DNA of 64,000 bases from Arhodomonas sp052060015 (lineage in GTDB: Bacteria; Pseudomonadota; Gammaproteobacteria; Nitrococcales; Nitrococcaceae), in contig NZ_JBPODZ010000003.1 in NCBI RefSeq assembly GCF_052060015.1, forward strand, positions 259,293 to 323,292, read 5' to 3'. The position numbers and the translations under genes are program-made. Below, in pieces: positions 44,129 through 53,465 of the stretch. Within the stretch, counting starts at the first letter, position 1; each line of letters starts with the position of its first letter. Below the pieces are notes generated by a model that made no database searches, was not told the origin of the DNA, and saw only the letters and a program-made list of their open reading frames with translations.

Positions 44129-44676
44129 GCAAGGTTAAGCGACTGATCGAGTCGTATGCCCAGTTTATCCAGCTGCCTTGGCGGGACGACGCTGCTGCTG
44201 CGCAGCGGGTAGCGTTCTGCGTCTACCCGGAGACCGAGGAACTCCGCATCCGGGCCAACCTCGGGGAGTTCGAGCTGACGACCCGACAAAGCGGGCATGA
44301 CTGGATCGCTTTTGACCTGAGTGACACCTTTGCGCGGTGGATGGCCGAACAGAAGTACGCGGAGGGATACTTCCGCTCTCCGTCAAAATTGCCCACGGTA
44401 CTGCACCGCTACCTCGAGTGGCTGGTTGACGGCTTCGTCGCAAACCTCGACGCCAATGAAGTTGATGACAACCATGTGGTCATGATCTACGGCGTTGGCA
44501 GTCTGTTCGGGCTGCTCAAGGTAAAGGAGGTTGTCGACCGCCTCGCACCCCATGTGCCTGGCAGACTGGTCGTGCTGTTTCCGGGCAGCTTCGAGCAGAA
44601 CAACTACCGACTCTTGGATGGCTACGACGGCTGGAACTATCTCGCCACGCCGATCCTTCCCGATGGCGCAAGGTGA
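44125..44676 (+). CDS. brxB: BREX protein BrxB (DUF1788)
   Basis: A 183-aa DUF1788 protein. Family landmarks are the N-terminal VKRLIESYAQFIQLPWRDDAAAAQRVAFCVYPETEELRIRANLGEFEL and ARWMAEQKYAEGYFRSPSKLP. The Rossmann-like part HVVMIYGVGSLFGLLKVKEVVDRLAPHVPGRLVVLFPGSFEQNNYRLLDGYDGWNYLATPI ends near the C-terminus (GYDGWNYLA.PI is the strongest mark). It is needed for BREX defence; its biochemical role is unknown. Translationally coupled to brxA, and brxC starts 47 bp downstream. Confidence 0.92.
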   Translation: MSKVKRLIESYAQFIQLPWRDDAAAAQRVAFCVYPETEELRIRANLGEFELTTRQSGHDWIAFDLSDTFARWMAEQKYAEGYFRSPSKLPTVLHRYLEWLVDGFVANLDANEVDDNHVVMIYGVGSLFGLLKVKEVVDRLAPHVPGRLVVLFPGSFEQNNYRLLDGYDGWNYLATPILPDGAR

Positions 44677-44723
44677 GCTTGCAACCGAGACCGACTGCCT
44701 CCTGTACCGCAAGGAAAGGACGC

Positions 44724-47700
44724 ATGCGAAACCGCGAAATCTATGCCAAGGACCCATCCCAGCAACGCCTGGAGAACGAGGGGGTGGCGTACGTCAACGA
44801 TGACGCCAGTAGCCGCGCCCAATCAGTACTCCGCTACGAGCTGGAGACCTTCGTCTGCGACGGCCAGTACGCCCGTGGCATGCAGGACATCCTCGACACC
44901 TACCTGCGCAACCTCAGCGGCGGCGCCTCACAGCAACCCGGTGTATGGATTAGCGGCTTCTTCGGGTCGGGCAAGTCGCACCTGGCCAAAGTGCTTCGCA
45001 ACCTTTGGGAAGACTTCACCTTCGACGACGGCGCCACTGCGCGGGGGATCACTACGCTGCCCCAAGAGGTTGGCGACCAACTCAAAGAGTTGTCCACCCA
45101 GGGCAGGCGCCATGGAGGGCTGTTCGCCGCCTCAGGTACTTTGGGTGCGAGCTCGCGCGACAAGAGCGTGCGCCTTGCACTCCTGTCCGTCATTTTCCGC
45201 GCCGCCGGCCTCCCGCGGCAGTACCCCGTCGCACGTTTCGTCATGTGGCTGCGGGATGAAGGCATTCTCGACGAGGTGCGGAACGATGTCGAGGCTCGTG
45301 GCGATGACTGGCAGGAAGAGCTGGACAACTTCTACGTGGCGGAGTCGCTCCACGAGGCGCTGGTCAAGGCGAAGCCGAGGACGTTCAGCAGCGTAGAATC
45401 TTGTGCCGAGACGCTGAGCCACCTTTACCCGCACGTCACTGACGTCAGCAGCGACGACATGCTCAAGGCGATTCGTCAGGCCATAAGTCGTGACGGCAAG
45501 ATGCCCCTCACGTTGGTGGTGCTGGACGAAGTACAGCAGTACATCGGCTCCGATGGCCAGCGCTCCATCGAGGTCCAGGAAGCCGTCGAGGCGTGTTGCA
45601 AGGAGCTCGGCAGCCGACTGATGTTCGTTGCAACCGGCCAGACTGCGATCACCGGCACCAGCAACCTGGCGCGCTTGCAGGGCCGCTTCACTACCCGCAT
45701 CGAGCTCTCCGACGCCGACGTGGACGCGGTCATTCGCCAGGTGGTGCTGGCCAAGAAGCCCGATGCGAAGGGCCCCGTCACTGAGGTGATGGAGGAGAAC
45801 CTAGGCGAGATTTCCCGTCACCTCGCTGATACTTCCATCGCGCATCGCCAGGAGGATACGAGGCACTTCGCGCAGGACTATCCCATCCTGCCCGTACGTC
45901 GGCGCTTCTGGGACGCTGCGCTGCGGGTTCTCGACCAGACCGGCACTGATAGTCAGCTTCGCAACCAGCTGAGCATGATCCACAAGGCGATCCAGACCAA
46001 CCTGGACGCGCCCTTGGGCAACATCATCCCGGGTGACTACCTCTACTTCGACGCCGCCGACCGGCTGTTGCAGGCGCGCATGCTGCCGCGCAAGCTGCAT
46101 GACGCCACTCTGCGCTGGCTCGAGGGCAACGAGGATGAGCACCTGATGGCGCGCGCCTGCGCGCTCGTATTTCTGATTAACAAGGTGGCTGGCACCAATA
46201 CCGAGCTCGGGCTGAAGCCGACGCTGAGCAACATCGCCGATCTGCTGGTGGACGATCTTACGGCCGGAAGCAGCACGCTGCGCGGTCACCTGCCAACATT
46301 GCTCGATCGATGCGAGTTCATCATTAAGGTCGGTGACGAATACCGTATCCAGACGGAGGAAAGCGCCGCTTGGAATGACGCCTTTCTCAGCCACAAGAAC
46401 AGGCTCGGCAACGCAACGCATCAGGTCGAGACCGAGCGGGAAGACCTGATTCGGCAGCATTTCGCCAAACAGGTCGGGAACCTCTCATTGGCCCACGGGG
46501 AGGCGAAGGTTCCGCGGCCACTGTCGCCGGTATTCGACACGGTGCTGCCTGGCGACGCGCCTGAGAAGCTCTACGTGTGGGTTCGCAACGGCTGGTCGGA
46601 CGACGTGAGCCAGTTACGAGCCGACGCACGTCAAGCGGGATCGGAATCTCCCACGTTATTCGTCTTCATCCCGAAGCGTTCTGCCGATGAGCTGCGAAAC
46701 CAGCTGATCGAATACAAGGCGGCGACGGCCACCCTTGAGACCCGCGGCACGCCGGGTACCCCAGAGGGCCAGGAAGCTCAGGCCGCCATGCAGACGACGC
46801 GCGACACCGCCCAGCGACGGATCAACGAGTTGTTGGACGAGGCCTTCAGCGGCGCCCAGGTCTTCCAGGGCGGCGGTAACGAGCTCGTTGGTGCCACGCT
46901 GCGAGAAGCCATCCTCGAGGGGGCTGAAAATGCCCTGACGCGGCTTCACCCCAAGTTCCACCAGGCCGACCACGCGAACTGGGACAAGGTATATGCCAAG
47001 GCCAAACAGGGTGCGCCCGACGCACTGAAGGCCGTGGGTCATGACGGTGAGCCCCAGGCCCATCCGGTCTGCAAGGCCATTCTCGGCTATCTAGGCAACG
47101 GTAAGAAGGGTAGCGAGATCCGCGAGCACTTCGAGCATGGCGAGTACGGCTGGCCACAAGACGCCGTAGACGGCGCCCTGCAGGTGCTCCTGGTTGCCGG
47201 CCAGATCCGGACCGTCGATGGGACAGCGCCCCAGGACCTGGATCGCCGCGCCATTGGCAAGACCGAGTTCCGCGTGGAAGCCACCACGATATCCGCCAGC
47301 GAGCGCATCAAGATCCGTAAAGTGATGCAGAAGCTGGGCGTCCAGGCCAAAGCTGGCGAAGAGTCGCCCAAGGCGCCCGAGTTCGTCGAGAAGCTACGAT
47401 CTCTGGCGGACCGTGCCGGTGGTGATGCCCCACTACCACCCCCCCCCAGCACCGATGCCCTCGAGGCAATACGCCTGAGCAGTGGCAATGACCAGCTCAA
47501 GGCCATCGTCACCAATCAGGACGAACTCCTCACTGCGATCGATGAGTGGCAGGCCATCGCGGACAAGATTGCGCAGCGCCAGCCCGCCTGGGCAACTCTC
47601 ATGCATCTGGCGAATTACGCCAGGGGCGAGCAAGACGCCGAGCCGCTGCTGGCTCAGGTGGATCAGATCCGTGAGCACCGCTCCCTGCTCGATGAGCCGG

Positions 47701-48158
47701 ACCCCATCCAACCCCTGCTGAGCAACCTCACGCAGTACTTCCGTGACGCCTTGAATACCTTGCGGGAACGCTACGAAGCGGAGCATGCAGCGGGTATGGC
47801 GCGGCTGGAAGCAGATGAAAACTGGCAGCAATTGTCCCCCGAACAGCGCCATGATCTCCTGGAACCGAAGCGCCTCACCAACGCCCACGCGCCGAAGATC
47901 GCACTCGGCTCCACCGACGAGGTACTGGAGACGTTAGAACGCGTGCGCCCGGATGCCTTGGCCGACCGCATCGCCGCGCTGTCTAGCCGCTTCGATGAGG
48001 TTTTGACAGCGGCTGCTGAGGCCATGGAGCCCCAAGCCCAGTTCGTCAGGCTGCCGCGCCGCACACTCAAAAGCGAGGCCGAGATCGATGCCTGGCTGGA
48101 GGAAGCGCGCGATCAGCTCCAGCAGGCCCTGCAGGCCGGACCCGTGATCACCCAATAG
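44724..48158 (+). CDS. brxC: BREX ATPase BrxC/PglY
   Basis: Large P-loop ATPase (1,144 aa; DUF6079/DUF499-like) central to BREX. Walker A is SGFFGSGKSHLAKVLRNLW (near residues 77-95); Walker B-like LTLVVLDEVQQYIGSDGQRS is near 260, and ATGQTAITGTSNLARLQGRFTTRIEL contains the sensor region. The C-terminal half is long, helical and coiled-coil rich. AAGGAAAGGA precedes ATG 44724; upstream in-frame sequence overlaps brxB and is unconserved. The product should form a complex with BrxB, PglX and PglZ for methylation and phage exclusion. Confidence 0.94.
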   Translation: MRNREIYAKDPSQQRLENEGVAYVNDDASSRAQSVLRYELETFVCDGQYARGMQDILDTYLRNLSGGASQQPGVWISGFFGSGKSHLAKVLRNLWEDFTFDDGATARGITTLPQEVGDQLKELSTQGRRHGGLFAASGTLGASSRDKSVRLALLSVIFRAAGLPRQYPVARFVMWLRDEGILDEVRNDVEARGDDWQEELDNFYVAESLHEALVKAKPRTFSSVESCAETLSHLYPHVTDVSSDDMLKAIRQAISRDGKMPLTLVVLDEVQQYIGSDGQRSIEVQEAVEACCKELGSRLMFVATGQTAITGTSNLARLQGRFTTRIELSDADVDAVIRQVVLAKKPDAKGPVTEVMEENLGEISRHLADTSIAHRQEDTRHFAQDYPILPVRRRFWDAALRVLDQTGTDSQLRNQLSMIHKAIQTNLDAPLGNIIPGDYLYFDAADRLLQARMLPRKLHDATLRWLEGNEDEHLMARACALVFLINKVAGTNTELGLKPTLSNIADLLVDDLTAGSSTLRGHLPTLLDRCEFIIKVGDEYRIQTEESAAWNDAFLSHKNRLGNATHQVETEREDLIRQHFAKQVGNLSLAHGEAKVPRPLSPVFDTVLPGDAPEKLYVWVRNGWSDDVSQLRADARQAGSESPTLFVFIPKRSADELRNQLIEYKAATATLETRGTPGTPEGQEAQAAMQTTRDTAQRRINELLDEAFSGAQVFQGGGNELVGATLREAILEGAENALTRLHPKFHQADHANWDKVYAKAKQGAPDALKAVGHDGEPQAHPVCKAILGYLGNGKKGSEIREHFEHGEYGWPQDAVDGALQVLLVAGQIRTVDGTAPQDLDRRAIGKTEFRVEATTISASERIKIRKVMQKLGVQAKAGEESPKAPEFVEKLRSLADRAGGDAPLPPPPSTDALEAIRLSSGNDQLKAIVTNQDELLTAIDEWQAIADKIAQRQPAWATLMHLANYARGEQDAEPLLAQVDQIREHRSLLDEPDPIQPLLSNLTQYFRDALNTLRERYEAEHAAGMARLEADENWQQLSPEQRHDLLEPKRLTNAHAPKIALGSTDEVLETLERVRPDALADRIAALSSRFDEVLTAAAEAMEPQAQFVRLPRRTLKSEAEIDAWLEEARDQLQQALQAGPVITQ

Positions 48159-48173
48159 GGGCGGCGACAGGGC

Positions 48174-49886
48174 ATGAGGTCACGCCGCGATATCGAGGCG
48201 CTGCTGGAGGAGCTGGAGCACTACATCGCCGATGAGCTGGAAGACCAGGACCTAGACTTCAAGCAGTGGGACACCAAGAGCCGCAATAAGGCCGTGGAGA
48301 AGGTCGTCGAAATGGCCATCTGCATGGTCAACGGCGGGGGAGGCACTGTGGTGTTCGGCGTGGCGGATCGTGTCTCCGGCCGTGAACAGGCTGTCCTGGG
48401 TGTCCCGCCAGAAGTCGACGTCAATATCCTGAAGCGGGCCGTCTATGACCAGACCGACCCGCATGTCACTCCGGTGTTCGATGAACTCCACGTGCCGGAA
48501 GGCACCGGCCGGGTGCTGATCATGCAGGTGCACCCGGGCATGCCGCCCCATACCGACACCAGGGGTGGCGGTACCATACGCATCGGCAAGGAGTGCAAAC
48601 CGCTCACCGGCACCCAGCGCCGCAAGATCGGCGTGGAGACCGGCGATACCGATTACACCGCCGAGACGCTGGGTCCCGTCGACGATGCCCTCTTCTCGCC
48701 TGTCGCCATGGAAGCGCTTCGCCACCTGGCACAGCGTGAAAGAGTCCCGGATGAACTCCTGCGCCGCTCCGACCGGGAGTTGCTCGATACCCTGGGACTG
48801 ATCCGCAAGGGGCAGGTCACCCGCGCCGCTATCCTGTTGGCCGGTACCGAAGAAGCCCTGCGCGAGCATGTGCCGGGCCACCTGTGGACCTTCCTGCAGA
48901 TGCGCTCCGATACCGACTACGGCGTTCGCGAGGACCGCGTCAGCGCCCTGCCCCTATCGGTGCAGCGCATCGAGGAGCTGCTGGTGCCCTTCAACCCCAT
49001 CACCACCGTGCAGCAGGGCATGTTTCACTTCGAGTACCGCACCTGGCCCGAGGTCGCGGTGCGCGAGGCGCTGATGAACGCCTTCTGTCACGGAGACCTG
49101 CGCCTCGCCGGTCCCGTGATGGTCAAGCTCTACCCCCAGCGCCTGGAGGTCAGCAACAACGGTGGCTTCATCGCAGGGATCAGCGAGCACAACATCCTCC
49201 ACCACCAGCCGGCCGCCCGAAACCCGCTGCTGGTCGATGCGCTGGTCAAGCTGCGCCTGGTCAACCGCAGCAACCTCGGGGTCAGCCGCATGTTTGAGGC
49301 CATGCTGATGGAAGGTAAGGAGCCCCCGGTGATCCGCGAGATCGGCGACTCCGTCTCGGTGATCTTCCAGAAGCGGGAGATCAATGCCGCGTTTCGGCGG
49401 TTCGTGGCCGAAGAGAGCGAGCGCGGCCGCAACCTCGGGGTCGATCAGTTGCTGCTACTGCAGTATTTCCTGCAGCACCCCGAGGTGGATACCGGCACAG
49501 CGGCGAGGCTCTGCCAGCGCACCGAGCCAGAAACCCGAGAGCTGCTCGCCGATATGGAGCGACAGGGCTACGTCGAGCATGGGGGAAGCGGTCGCGGGGC
49601 CTATTGGAGCATTCACCCCGAACTCTATGCACGGCTTCGTGCCGATGGCAACGCGGAGACTCGCCGCCGCATCGATTGGGATGCCGCCAAGACCCGGGTA
49701 CTCAGCATCCTGATCGAACGCGCCAAGCGCGGCGAGGTGGGGCTGAGCAACAAGGAGATCCGCCAGATCACCCGCTTCGACCGCAACCACGCCTATCGCC
49801 TGATGCGCGAGCTACGGGAAGAAAACCCGCAGATCCAGCCCCCCGGGAAGGGCAAGCATGCCCGTTACGAATACCGCAATACGTAG
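48174..49886 (+). CDS. AlbA/Schlafen-domain ATPase-like protein within BREX (COG2865)
   Basis: A 570-aa protein. The N-terminal AlbA_2 domain is seen in DLDFKQWDTKSRNKAVEKVVEMAICMVNGGGGTVVFGVADRV, with RIGKECKPLT closing it. A GHKL-like ATP-binding region follows: WPEVAVREALMNAFCHGDL (N box, near residue 295) and RLEVSNNGGFIAGIS. C-terminal winged-helix repeats (VDTGTAARLCQRTEPETRELLADMERQGYVEHGG and GLSNKEIRQITRFDRNHAYRLMRELRE) suggest nucleic-acid binding. Such COG2865 proteins recur in BREX islands and could act as a regulator or effector. Placement between brxC (15 bp) and pglX shows cotranscription. Confidence 0.82.
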   Translation: MRSRRDIEALLEELEHYIADELEDQDLDFKQWDTKSRNKAVEKVVEMAICMVNGGGGTVVFGVADRVSGREQAVLGVPPEVDVNILKRAVYDQTDPHVTPVFDELHVPEGTGRVLIMQVHPGMPPHTDTRGGGTIRIGKECKPLTGTQRRKIGVETGDTDYTAETLGPVDDALFSPVAMEALRHLAQRERVPDELLRRSDRELLDTLGLIRKGQVTRAAILLAGTEEALREHVPGHLWTFLQMRSDTDYGVREDRVSALPLSVQRIEELLVPFNPITTVQQGMFHFEYRTWPEVAVREALMNAFCHGDLRLAGPVMVKLYPQRLEVSNNGGFIAGISEHNILHHQPAARNPLLVDALVKLRLVNRSNLGVSRMFEAMLMEGKEPPVIREIGDSVSVIFQKREINAAFRRFVAEESERGRNLGVDQLLLLQYFLQHPEVDTGTAARLCQRTEPETRELLADMERQGYVEHGGSGRGAYWSIHPELYARLRADGNAETRRRIDWDAAKTRVLSILIERAKRGEVGLSNKEIRQITRFDRNHAYRLMRELREENPQIQPPGKGKHARYEYRNT

Positions 49887-49888
49887 GG

Positions 49889-49947
49889 CAATGCGCTGCG
49901 CATTGGGGTGAGCATTAAACCCAGCTCAATGCGCACTGCAATGCTCA
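49889..49947 (+). promoter_or_regulatory. Hairpins between the AlbA_2 gene and pglX
   Basis: CAATGCG-CTG-CGCATTG (49889-49905) is a perfect 7-bp hairpin. TGAGCATT (49909-49916) and AATGCTCA (49940-49947) form an 8-bp stem around AATGCGC repeats. They occupy the 120-bp gap before pglX. There is no T tract, so attenuation, mRNA processing or protein binding is more likely than simple termination. Confidence 0.45.
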
Positions 49948-50006
49948 CGCGCAATAAACACGCATTCGCAGGGAAAACGTTGGAAGGGATAAACAAGGAC
50001 GGCAGC

Positions 50007-53000
50007 ATGCAGCCACTCGACAAGACACTCCGCAACCAGCTCGACCGCACCGTGCGCACGGCCCGCCCGGTGGCCGAACAGGCCGCCGAGGCGGCCCTGG
50101 AGCAGCTCGGTCTCGGCGAGGAGAACCCGCCCAGCTACCTCGGTGAAGACCAGCGCGCCCTGCGCCGTCGGCTGCGCGCCCACGCCCGTAGCCTCGGCGA
50201 CCCGCTTAAGGACGGCGCCCAGGCGACGACCCGCCTGATCCATGAGGTCGCCTATGAGCACTGGCACCGCATGATCTTCGCCCGCTTTCTGGCCGAGAAC
50301 GAGCTGCTGATGTACGAGGGGGTGGCCGTCACCCTGGAGGAGTGCGAGGAGCTGGCCGAGGAGGAAGGCCATGCCAGCGGCTGGGCCCTGGCCGCCCGGC
50401 TGGCCAGCACCATGCTGCCCCAGGTGTTCCGCGTCGACAGCCCGGTATTCGAGCTCACCCTGGCCGCCGAGTACCAGCGCGAGTTGGAAGAGCTGCTGGC
50501 CGGTCTGCCGGTGGAGGTCTTCCACGCCAGCGACAGCCTGGGCTGGGTCTACCAGTTCTGGCAGACCGACAACAAGGAGCGCATCAACCGCTCCGAGGTG
50601 AAGATCGGCACCGACGAGCTGCCCGCCGTCACCCAGCTCTTCACCGAGCCCTATATGGTCAGCTTCCTACTGGATAATAGCTTGGGCGCCTGGTGGGCCG
50701 TCCGCCGCCTGTCGGAAATCGACCTGGCCAACGCCGAAAGCGAACAGGAATTGCGCGACAAGGCCAGCCTGCCCGGCGTGCCGCTGGAATATCTACGCTT
50801 CGTCAAGGACGAGGAGACCGGGCACTGGACCCCCGCCGCCAGCACCTTCGATGCCTGGCCACAGAGCCTCGCCGAGCTCAAGACCCTGGACCCCTGTTGC
50901 GGCAGCGGCCACTTCCTGGTCGCCGCCCTGCTGATGCTGGTGCCCATGCGCATGGAGCTGGAGGGCCTTAGCTCTCGTGACGCCGTGGATGCGGTGCTGC
51001 GCGACAACTTGCACGGCCTGGAGATCGATCAGCGCTGCGTGGAACTCGCCGCCTTTGCCCTGGCCCTTACCGCTTGGCGCTACCCCGGTGCCGGCGGCTA
51101 TCGCAAGCTGCCAGAACTGCACCTGGCCTGCTCCGGCCTGCCCATCAGCGTGGCCAAAGAGGAGTGGAAGGCCTTGGGGCTCGGCAAGAAGAACCTCACC
51201 ATCGCCCTGGACTGGCTCTACGACAGCTTCAAGGACGCCCCCATCCTCGGCAGCCTGCTCGACCCCACCCGGACCAGTGCCGCCAAGATCGCCCAGTGGG
51301 AGGAGCTGTCCGAGGCGCTGAATCAGGCGCTCTCTCAAGAAAACACCCAGGAAGGCAGCGACGAGCAGCATGAAGCCGCCGTCACCGCCCAGGGCCTGGC
51401 CAAGGCCGCCACGCTGCTGGGGGATCGATATCACTGGGTCATCACCAACGTGCCCTACCTGGCCCGCGGCAAGCAGCATCCGAGGCTTCAAGAGTTCTGT
51501 GCCGACTACTACCCGGCGGCCAAGAATGACCTGGCCACAGTCTTTCTCGATCGCTGCCTGGAGCTCTGCGTGGAAGGCGGCACCACCAGCAATGTGTTGC
51601 CGCAGAACTGGCTGTTCCTGACCAGCTACAAGAAGTTTCGAGAAAAGCTACTACAGAATGATGTTTGGCATTTGATTGCGAGGCTGGGCCCTGGAGCTTT
51701 CGAGACCATCAGCGGTGAGGTAGTAAAAGCAGTTCTTATCAACATAAGCCGAAGCTATAGCATAGGCCAGTCAGCAGACCTTCTAGCTTCAGGCAGCCAA
51801 CGCAACCTGATACGGGGTATTGATGTATCTCAAGCTAGAAAAGAAGTTAAAAAAGCATCTAGGTTGCTAGCCGATGAAGTGCAGAGCATAGAACAGTATA
51901 ATCAACTAAAAAATCCAGACGCAACAATTTCTCTTGACCAGTCTCCTAAACTTCCATTGCTTTCAGAATATGCAAGTGCTTACACAGGCCTCCAAACAGG
52001 AGACCTACCAAGGTATGTGATTCATTTTTGGGAATTAGGAGAAAAGACTTCTGAATGGATCTTCCAAATGGGCACTATTAAAAAAAGCTGCCATTATGGA
52101 GGACGCTCATTCCTGTTGCTTTGGGAGCAGGGAGAGGGGGCATTGTCACGTAGCCCCGGGGCCTATCTTCGCGGGCAGAACGTCTGGGGAGAACATGGCG
52201 TACATATTTCACAAATGGGAAACATTCCAGTAACTATTTACGGGGGGAACTGTTGGTCAAATAGTGGAGCTACAATAATACCGCATGACAATAATGATCA
52301 CCCAGCAATATGGGAGTTTTTCAGATCAGGTTTTTTCCAAGAAGCCCTGAGAAAAAACAACCCCAAGATGAATATAGATCCGGGATATTTTGAGAAAATA
52401 GGAATCGATATTTCTTATTGGGAGGCCACGTCTCTCGCTTTATACCCCCATGGACTCCCCAAACCCTACTCCGACGATCCTACCCAATGGATCTTCCACG
52501 GCCATCCCTGCGGCTCGGTCATCTGGGACGAGGAGGCCAAATGGACCGCTCATGGCCCGCTGCGCACCGATGATACCGTGCTGCAGGTCGCCGTGGCCCG
52601 GTTACTGGGCTACCGCTGGCCGGCGGAGCTGGACCCGGAGATGGAGCTGGCCGAGGAGCAGCGCGAATGGGTCAATCGCGGCGAGGCGCTGCTCGGCCAT
52701 GCCGACCGCGACGGCATCGTCTGTCTGCCCGCCGTGCGCGGTGAGCGCCGCGCCGTGGACCGCCTGGAGGCACTGCTGGCCGACGCCTACGGCGACCAGT
52801 GGTCCGCCACCACCCGCGGCAAGCTGCTGGAGAGCGTCGACCACGCCGGCAAGGACCTGGAGAGCTGGCTGCGTGACAAGTTCTTCGCTCAGCACTGCAA
52901 GTTCTTCCAGAACCGCCCCTTCATCTGGCACATCTGGGACGGCCTCAAGGACGGCTTCTCGGCGCTGGTGAACTATCACAAGCTCGACTACAAGGCCCTG

Positions 53001-53465
53001 GAAACCCTCACCTACACCTACCTGGGCGACTGGATCACCCAGCAGAAGAAGCAGATCAACGACGGCGTCGACGGGGCTGAAGCCCGGCTGGCCGCCGCCG
53101 AGGCCCTGCAGAAGAGCCTGGAGCTGATCCTGGAAGGCGAGGCGCCCTACGACATCTTCGTGCGGTGGAAGCCGCTGGAGGAACAGCCCATCGGCTGGCA
53201 CCCCGACCTCAACGACGGTGTGCGCCTCAACATCCGCCCTTTCATGACCGTGCCCGACGTCAAGAAGAAAGGCGCCGGCGTCCTCCACGACAAGCCCAAC
53301 ATCAATTGGAGAAAGGACCGGGGCAAGGACGTGGAATCCGCTCCTTGGTACCACCTCGGCCCTGAGCTGGGCGAGGCGAAGGGCGCCCGTATCAACGACC
53401 ACCACCTGACGCTCGCGGAAAAGCGCAGGGCGAGAAAGCAAGCAGGGAGCAACGAAGCAGGATGA
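50007..53465 (+). CDS. pglX: BREX adenine-specific DNA methyltransferase PglX
   Basis: Methylates one strand of a non-palindromic site at N6-adenine to mark host DNA; 1,152 aa. SAM motif I is TLDPCCGSGHFLVAALL (near residues 293-309). Motif IV reads TNVPYLARGKQ with Asn481-Val-Pro-Tyr where NPPY is usual. The C-terminal half holds the target-recognition part. ATG 50007 is chosen with AAGGA at 7-bp spacing; a GTG at 49908 is possible but its extension overlaps the hairpins. Codons for about residues 545-813 (51640-52445) are AT-rich and unlike the rest, a sign of recombination in the specificity region. ATGA overlap with the next gene. Confidence 0.93.
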   Translation: MQPLDKTLRNQLDRTVRTARPVAEQAAEAALEQLGLGEENPPSYLGEDQRALRRRLRAHARSLGDPLKDGAQATTRLIHEVAYEHWHRMIFARFLAENELLMYEGVAVTLEECEELAEEEGHASGWALAARLASTMLPQVFRVDSPVFELTLAAEYQRELEELLAGLPVEVFHASDSLGWVYQFWQTDNKERINRSEVKIGTDELPAVTQLFTEPYMVSFLLDNSLGAWWAVRRLSEIDLANAESEQELRDKASLPGVPLEYLRFVKDEETGHWTPAASTFDAWPQSLAELKTLDPCCGSGHFLVAALLMLVPMRMELEGLSSRDAVDAVLRDNLHGLEIDQRCVELAAFALALTAWRYPGAGGYRKLPELHLACSGLPISVAKEEWKALGLGKKNLTIALDWLYDSFKDAPILGSLLDPTRTSAAKIAQWEELSEALNQALSQENTQEGSDEQHEAAVTAQGLAKAATLLGDRYHWVITNVPYLARGKQHPRLQEFCADYYPAAKNDLATVFLDRCLELCVEGGTTSNVLPQNWLFLTSYKKFREKLLQNDVWHLIARLGPGAFETISGEVVKAVLINISRSYSIGQSADLLASGSQRNLIRGIDVSQARKEVKKASRLLADEVQSIEQYNQLKNPDATISLDQSPKLPLLSEYASAYTGLQTGDLPRYVIHFWELGEKTSEWIFQMGTIKKSCHYGGRSFLLLWEQGEGALSRSPGAYLRGQNVWGEHGVHISQMGNIPVTIYGGNCWSNSGATIIPHDNNDHPAIWEFFRSGFFQEALRKNNPKMNIDPGYFEKIGIDISYWEATSLALYPHGLPKPYSDDPTQWIFHGHPCGSVIWDEEAKWTAHGPLRTDDTVLQVAVARLLGYRWPAELDPEMELAEEQREWVNRGEALLGHADRDGIVCLPAVRGERRAVDRLEALLADAYGDQWSATTRGKLLESVDHAGKDLESWLRDKFFAQHCKFFQNRPFIWHIWDGLKDGFSALVNYHKLDYKALETLTYTYLGDWITQQKKQINDGVDGAEARLAAAEALQKSLELILEGEAPYDIFVRWKPLEEQPIGWHPDLNDGVRLNIRPFMTVPDVKKKGAGVLHDKPNINWRKDRGKDVESAPWYHLGPELGEAKGARINDHHLTLAEKRRARKQAGSNEAG

